9,318 nt of DNA, taken from Candidatus Opitulatrix roisinitermitis. GTDB lineage: Bacteria > Actinomycetota > Actinomycetes > Actinomycetales > Bifidobacteriaceae. The stretch is taken from assembly GCA_031288055.1 (NCBI GenBank), contig JAITSD010000081.1:1-9318 (forward strand), written 5' to 3'. Positions 6,519 to 9,318 of the stretch are shown piece after piece. Numbering within the stretch: the stretch's first letter is position 1; the number at the start of each line of letters is the position of its first letter. The position numbers were made by a program, and so were the translations under genes. Under the pieces are notes generated by a model, which saw only the letters and a program-made list of their open reading frames with translations, was not told where the DNA came from and did no database searches.

Positions 6519-8204
6519 TTATTGTTCATCCGGTATATTGGCCTGATTGTCAGCTCCTGTATTCTCAGAATTTAAATTATTATTATTTGAATTTGGTAAA
6601 GGTGTATTTGAATACTCGCTAGAAGAGTTTTCAGCTCCAGTTGCTTGTTGTGCGGCATTTGTAACTGAATCAGTTACGCTTTCAGCCACTTTTGCCCCCG
6701 CAGCAATTGCTATACCAGCAGGACCTGCACCAGCCATAGCAGCTTCACTACCGCCAGCTGAAGCAGCTCCAGTTTCACTGCCAAACCCTATACCTTTGGA
6801 TATATCATTTGCTCCAATATTATTCATTTGATTTTGACCATTAAAATTATTATCATTTGAGTTGTTTGAACCCGCTTGAGTATTTTCACTTATTTGTGAA
6901 TTTACTTGCGAATTACCAGAGCTAGATTGTGTTTGGTTATTATTTTCTGTGCTGGAATTATTATTTTGGCTCATTGAAAGATTTGATATAAAACCTTGTA
7001 TATTTTTGGATCCACTAGCAATAAGACCGCCAGCAGCTGCTCCTTCCATAAATCCAAGTGAACTACCAGCTCCCATATCTGGCGAAAATAAAGAAATCAT
7101 AGCTCCCAAAGCAATTACACCTAAAAGTGTTATAGCTAAGGTAAATAATAAAGTACTAGCTATATCGGATACATAATTTACTGTAGTCAAATACTTTACA
7201 CCGGTGGCTAAAATTAAAGCACCTACTGGTTTATATAATAAAAAAGCCATAGTTGTGCCTAAAAGCCGTTTTCTAAGTCTATCACCGGATTCAGAATTTA
7301 AACCAGCTGATGAAATTGGTAAGATCCCTGCTAAAACCATAATAACCGCAGAACGAAACATTAATAATAAAGCTTCTACTCCTGATACTATTAATAATAA
7401 AAGCCCTATTACAATAATTAAAATTACCAATCCTCCAACTATATTAAAGCTTTCTCCGATAAATAATGCAGGTGCCAAAACTCCCATAATCCCCAAACCT
7501 TGATTCAAGATATCATTATTTGCTTCAACATTAATTGGTAAATTATAAGCACTTTGTAAAATGCTTTTAGCAAAGGAATCTGAAGCCAATAATCCTAAGT
7601 TTAATATAGTAGTAGATATACAAATATAGCCTAGAAGCCGTAAAACTGACCAAATAAGAGAGTTTATATCCTCCTCTCTTTGAGTAACAATTATTTTGAT
7701 GCAACCTACTATAAAACAGATTACAGCAATAGAAATCATCAATTCCCAAGTTTGATTTTGAATCCAACCAGCCACACCAGCGTTTGGTGAGGAGTTAGGA
7801 ATTAGGGCTAACATAATTCCACTACCAGCACTTAGTAAGAAAACACCGATAAAAATAAATCCGCTTTTATTCAAAACATCTGCCAGTCCATTGCCCGCTT
7901 GATATGATCTTACACCTTTTACAATAAGTATCATAAAGCTGATAGCGGCAATTATCATAGCTATCCAGAAAAGATAGCCACCTAATGTATTGAAAAAATT
8001 ATATGAATTTGTATCTTGAGAAGCAGCTGTGCCAGCGTCACCTTTTGTTATAGGTGGTTCAGGAGAGTTTATCCATAAACCGCCTATATAAGCTAAAATC
8101 CATTTTAGGCTTTCTAGCACACCTTTAGCTATTGCTTCTAAAATAGCCTTGGCGGCATTAGCAGGCCAAGTCCAAGGCGGTATATTATTTATAAGCCACT
8201 CCAT
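6519..8204 (-). CDS. TrbL/VirB6-like polytopic T4SS membrane protein with Asn/Ser-rich tail
   Basis: The predicted protein has 561 residues from the ATG at 8204. A TTG at 8210 would add two residues and overlap the upstream stop; the ATG is preferred, though neither has a strong ribosome site. About seven or eight hydrophobic segments lie between residues 76 and 376, preceded by a tryptophan-rich amphipathic N-terminus (I-P-P-W-T-W). This is the topology of TrbL/VirB6 proteins, which form the inner-membrane pore around the substrate path. From about 408 to the end the protein is low complexity: an Asn/Ser/Gln-rich stretch (410-465), then an Ala/Gly-rich stretch (480-525), then another Asn-rich stretch. 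Actinobacterial relatives also tend to have low-complexity Ala/Gly tails, and the Asn richness here fits the AT-rich genome. The gene starts 2 bases after the VirB8-like stop. Confidence 0.85.
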   Translation of the reverse strand: MEWLINNIPPWTWPANAAKAILEAIAKGVLESLKWILAYIGGLWINSPEPPITKGDAGTAASQDTNSYNFFNTLGGYLFWIAMIIAAISFMILIVKGVRSYQAGNGLADVLNKSGFIFIGVFLLSAGSGIMLALIPNSSPNAGVAGWIQNQTWELMISIAVICFIVGCIKIIVTQREEDINSLIWSVLRLLGYICISTTILNLGLLASDSFAKSILQSAYNLPINVEANNDILNQGLGIMGVLAPALFIGESFNIVGGLVILIIVIGLLLLIVSGVEALLLMFRSAVIMVLAGILPISSAGLNSESGDRLRKRLLGTTMAFLLYKPVGALILATGVKYLTTVNYVSDIASTLLFTLAITLLGVIALGAMISLFSPDMGAGSSLGFMEGAAAGGLIASGSKNIQGFISNLSMSQNNNSSTENNNQTQSSSGNSQVNSQISENTQAGSNNSNDNNFNGQNQMNNIGANDISKGIGFGSETGAASAGGSEAAMAGAGPAGIAIAAGAKVAESVTDSVTNAAQQATGAENSSSEYSNTPLPNSNNNNLNSENTGADNQANIPDEQ

Positions 8205-8206
8205 AA

Positions 8207-8923
8207 TCAACTTTCGTTATTTTGAATAATCTTTACATCATCTATATATTGTTGATCCAAATAAATCGCTTTTAGATCGCCTCTTAATTTTACTTTCCAA
8301 TCACCGTTTTTCCAATTTAAAATTATTGTGTCAGCAATCATTTGACTATTCCCCATTGACTTTGCCAGATATGTAATTCTTGTCTTTATTTCATTTTCTG
8401 AAAAATCTAAAATTTTAAAACCGAGAGGAATTATCCTCATATCTGAAGGAATAGTAGCTCTATTTTTATTTTTTTCACCCCAAATGGAATGCTCTTTTAC
8501 TTTGTCCAAATATGGTTGTCCTAAAATGTATCCCGATCTAATAAAAAAAGACGCAATAACTGCCCCTTCAACAGTGGGTGCATAACCCCATACACCTGTT
8601 TCAGCATCGCCTTTACATGGACCAGCTGTTGATGAAGTAGGATAATAAGAAGTATACATATATTTCATTTCCCAATCATTAGGTATTGAATTTAATGCGG
8701 TTTTTTCATCAGGTTTGTAGCCACAAATTGAATCATTGCCCCAAGTTTGAGCTGGTTCAGAAGCTGATGTGGAGGGGCTAGTGGCAGAATTGCTAGCACT
8801 GTTTCGAGAGTTATTTATTTGTATCATAACAATGCTAGTAATTCCAAGAACTAAAGCAAAAGCAAAGAGCCCAGCTAGAAGTTTTTTGCCAGTTGATAAA
8901 TTTTTGAATTTTTGAATTTTCAT
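8207..8923 (-). CDS. VirB8/TcpC-like T4SS assembly protein (membrane anchor plus extracellular domain)
   Basis: The predicted protein has 238 residues from the ATG at 8923. A TTG at 8935 would extend it by four residues and overlap the previous gene; the ATG, one base after the preceding TAA, is favoured. A basic N-terminus leads into one membrane helix (about 14-36), then a Ser/Thr/Ala-rich linker (38-60), then a soluble domain. That domain has Y-A-P-T-V-E-G-A-V-I-A-S-F-F at 114-127, several strands, and W-K-N-G-D-W-K-V at about 204-211. This order suits the NTF2-like fold of VirB8/TcpC proteins, which bridge the inner-membrane channel and the cell wall. C67 and C103 lie outside the membrane and could form a disulfide. 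Family assignment rests on topology, position and recalled actinobacterial relatives, so it is moderate. The TGA stop sits just upstream of the next ATG. Confidence 0.72.
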   Translation of the reverse strand: MKIQKFKNLSTGKKLLAGLFAFALVLGITSIVMIQINNSRNSASNSATSPSTSASEPAQTWGNDSICGYKPDEKTALNSIPNDWEMKYMYTSYYPTSSTAGPCKGDAETGVWGYAPTVEGAVIASFFIRSGYILGQPYLDKVKEHSIWGEKNKNRATIPSDMRIIPLGFKILDFSENEIKTRITYLAKSMGNSQMIADTIILNWKNGDWKVKLRGDLKAIYLDQQYIDDVKIIQNNES

Positions 8924-8924
8924 T

Positions 8925-9197
8925 TTAATACCCAAAATAGTTCAAAATACCGGCTATAGCGCCTAATAATACAGCTCCTGCAATAGGGGCAACTATTTGT
9001 CCAAAAGCGTGATCCCATTTGTTTTCTTTATCTTTAGATCTTATAGCATGAACTAAATTAATTAAACCTATAGTGCCTAAAACCCCTAAAATTGTAAGCA
9101 CTCCATATTTTATCCAACTGAACAAAGTACCAATAGGGCCTTCAAGTCCAGGAGGAGCTTTAGGACTAGGATTAGGTATTTCTGTTAATATTTTCAT
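8925..9197 (-). CDS. Small two-helix membrane protein, VirB2-like candidate
   Basis: The predicted protein has 90 residues. The N-terminus carries a proline-rich I-P-N-P-S-P.A-P-P-G motif (about 7-17) seen, from memory, at the start of the equivalent small protein in actinobacterial elements. Two hydrophobic helices (about 28-51 and 67-87) flank a charged loop (R53 to D62). Size, two helices and first position in a T4SS operon fit a VirB2-type pilin or channel subunit, but no processing site is evident and the assignment is by analogy. The ribosome site AGGGGGTG with a 5-base spacer is strong, suggesting high expression, as expected for a structural subunit. The ATG overlaps the stop of an upstream 21-codon ORF (TAATG). 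The stop lies one base before the next gene's ATG. Confidence 0.75.
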   Translation of the reverse strand: MKILTEIPNPSPKAPPGLEGPIGTLFSWIKYGVLTILGVLGTIGLINLVHAIRSKDKENKWDHAFGQIVAPIAGAVLLGAIAGILNYFGY

Positions 9198-9262
9198 TAT
9201 TTCACCCCCTTACATATTTTATCTTTTGTTTGTATTTGTTTGGTAGTTTTTATTTTATACAT
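9197..9262 (-). CDS. Possible 21-residue leader ORF of the T4SS operon
   Basis: An ATG at 9262, with AAAGGA (9274-9269) at normal spacing, opens a Lys/Thr/Gln-rich frame of 21 codons. It ends in a TAA overlapping the ATG of the first structural gene (TAATG). The strong ribosome site of that gene lies inside the last codons of this ORF. It has no recognisable domain. It may be a leader peptide that couples or tunes translation of the operon. Its simple, AT-rich composition means chance cannot be excluded. Confidence 0.45.
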   Translation of the reverse strand: MYKIKTTKQIQTKDKICKGVK

Positions 9263-9296
9263 ATTATTTCCTTTCAATACTAATTACTACACTTTT

Positions 9297-9302
9297 AGTA
9301 TA
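9297..9302 (-). promoter_or_regulatory. Putative -10 box (TATACT) of the T4SS operon
   Basis: TATACT on the minus strand lies 34 bases upstream of the leader ORF ATG, directly after the homopolymer tract. Its -35 element would fall beyond the window edge, with the C-tract (minus strand) filling almost the whole spacer. No other convincing promoter is seen between here and the first gene. Confidence 0.35.
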
Positions 9303-9303
9303 C

Positions 9304-9316
9304 GGGGGGGGGGGGG
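9304..9316. repeat. 13-base homopolymer tract (G on +, C on -)
   Basis: Thirteen consecutive G on the plus strand stand out in an AT-rich region and sit just upstream of the operon's likely -10 box. Tracts of this length slip during replication. Being two bases from the window end, it may also mark a sequencing or assembly problem. Confidence 0.8.
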
Positions 9317-9318
9317 TA

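Noticed and set aside
8204..8210. TTG start for the VirB6-like gene
   Set aside because: It adds only two residues and overlaps the upstream stop; the ATG two codons later is adequate.
8923..8935. TTG start for the VirB8-like gene
   Set aside because: It would overlap the previous gene, and an ATG lies one base after that gene's stop.

Overview
This AT-rich window holds most of an actinobacterial-type conjugative type IV secretion system (T4SS) operon, read on the minus strand from about 9262 down to 1446. Beyond it, at 1-1286, lies a short accessory module. UGA is used as a stop codon (coupling protein gene, VirB8-like gene), so the standard bacterial code applies. The gene set (SCO6880-type protein, separate VirB4 ATPase, TraG/VirD4 coupling protein, TrbL/VirB6-like protein, DUF4913 protein, and a small two-helix protein starting with a PNPSP.APPG motif) resembles the one in actinobacterial integrative elements. 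The low GC content, lysine/asparagine-rich proteins and tight overlaps suggest a small-genome Patescibacteria member such as Saccharibacteria. That assignment is an inference; no marker gene is present.

Layout, in the direction of transcription of the operon: 13-G tract and possible promoter (9297-9316); a 21-codon leader ORF; small 2-TM protein; VirB8-like protein; VirB6/TrbL-like polytopic protein; SCO6880-type protein (VirB3-like membrane anchor plus VirB4 N-terminal half); VirB4 ATPase; VirD4 coupling ATPase; DUF4913 protein. Genes overlap or lie within 14 bases of each other, which implies one translationally coupled operon. Together they would form the inner-membrane channel, the energising ATPases and the substrate receptor. 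No relaxase, VirB1-type hydrolase or outer-membrane component is visible.

Accessory module: a minus-strand gene (559-1191) encodes a protein resembling the PemK/ToxN-like toxin fold. It is preceded by two 47-48 base tandem repeats. Each repeat can fold into a bulged hairpin, and the two hairpins differ by compensatory base changes at three base pairs. This layout recalls type III toxin-antitoxin systems, but no exact match is recognised and the repeats could instead encode a 32-residue peptide. The gene converges with a partial plus-strand gene (1-558), and the two stop codons abut. Both proteins end in a polar tail with a shared YQ.P.R..L ... PG.YK motif, encoded by mostly different codons. 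A common export or interaction signal for the neighbouring T4SS is a testable idea.

No tRNA, rRNA, insertion sequence or CRISPR array was seen. The only sizeable gap is 1192-1445.
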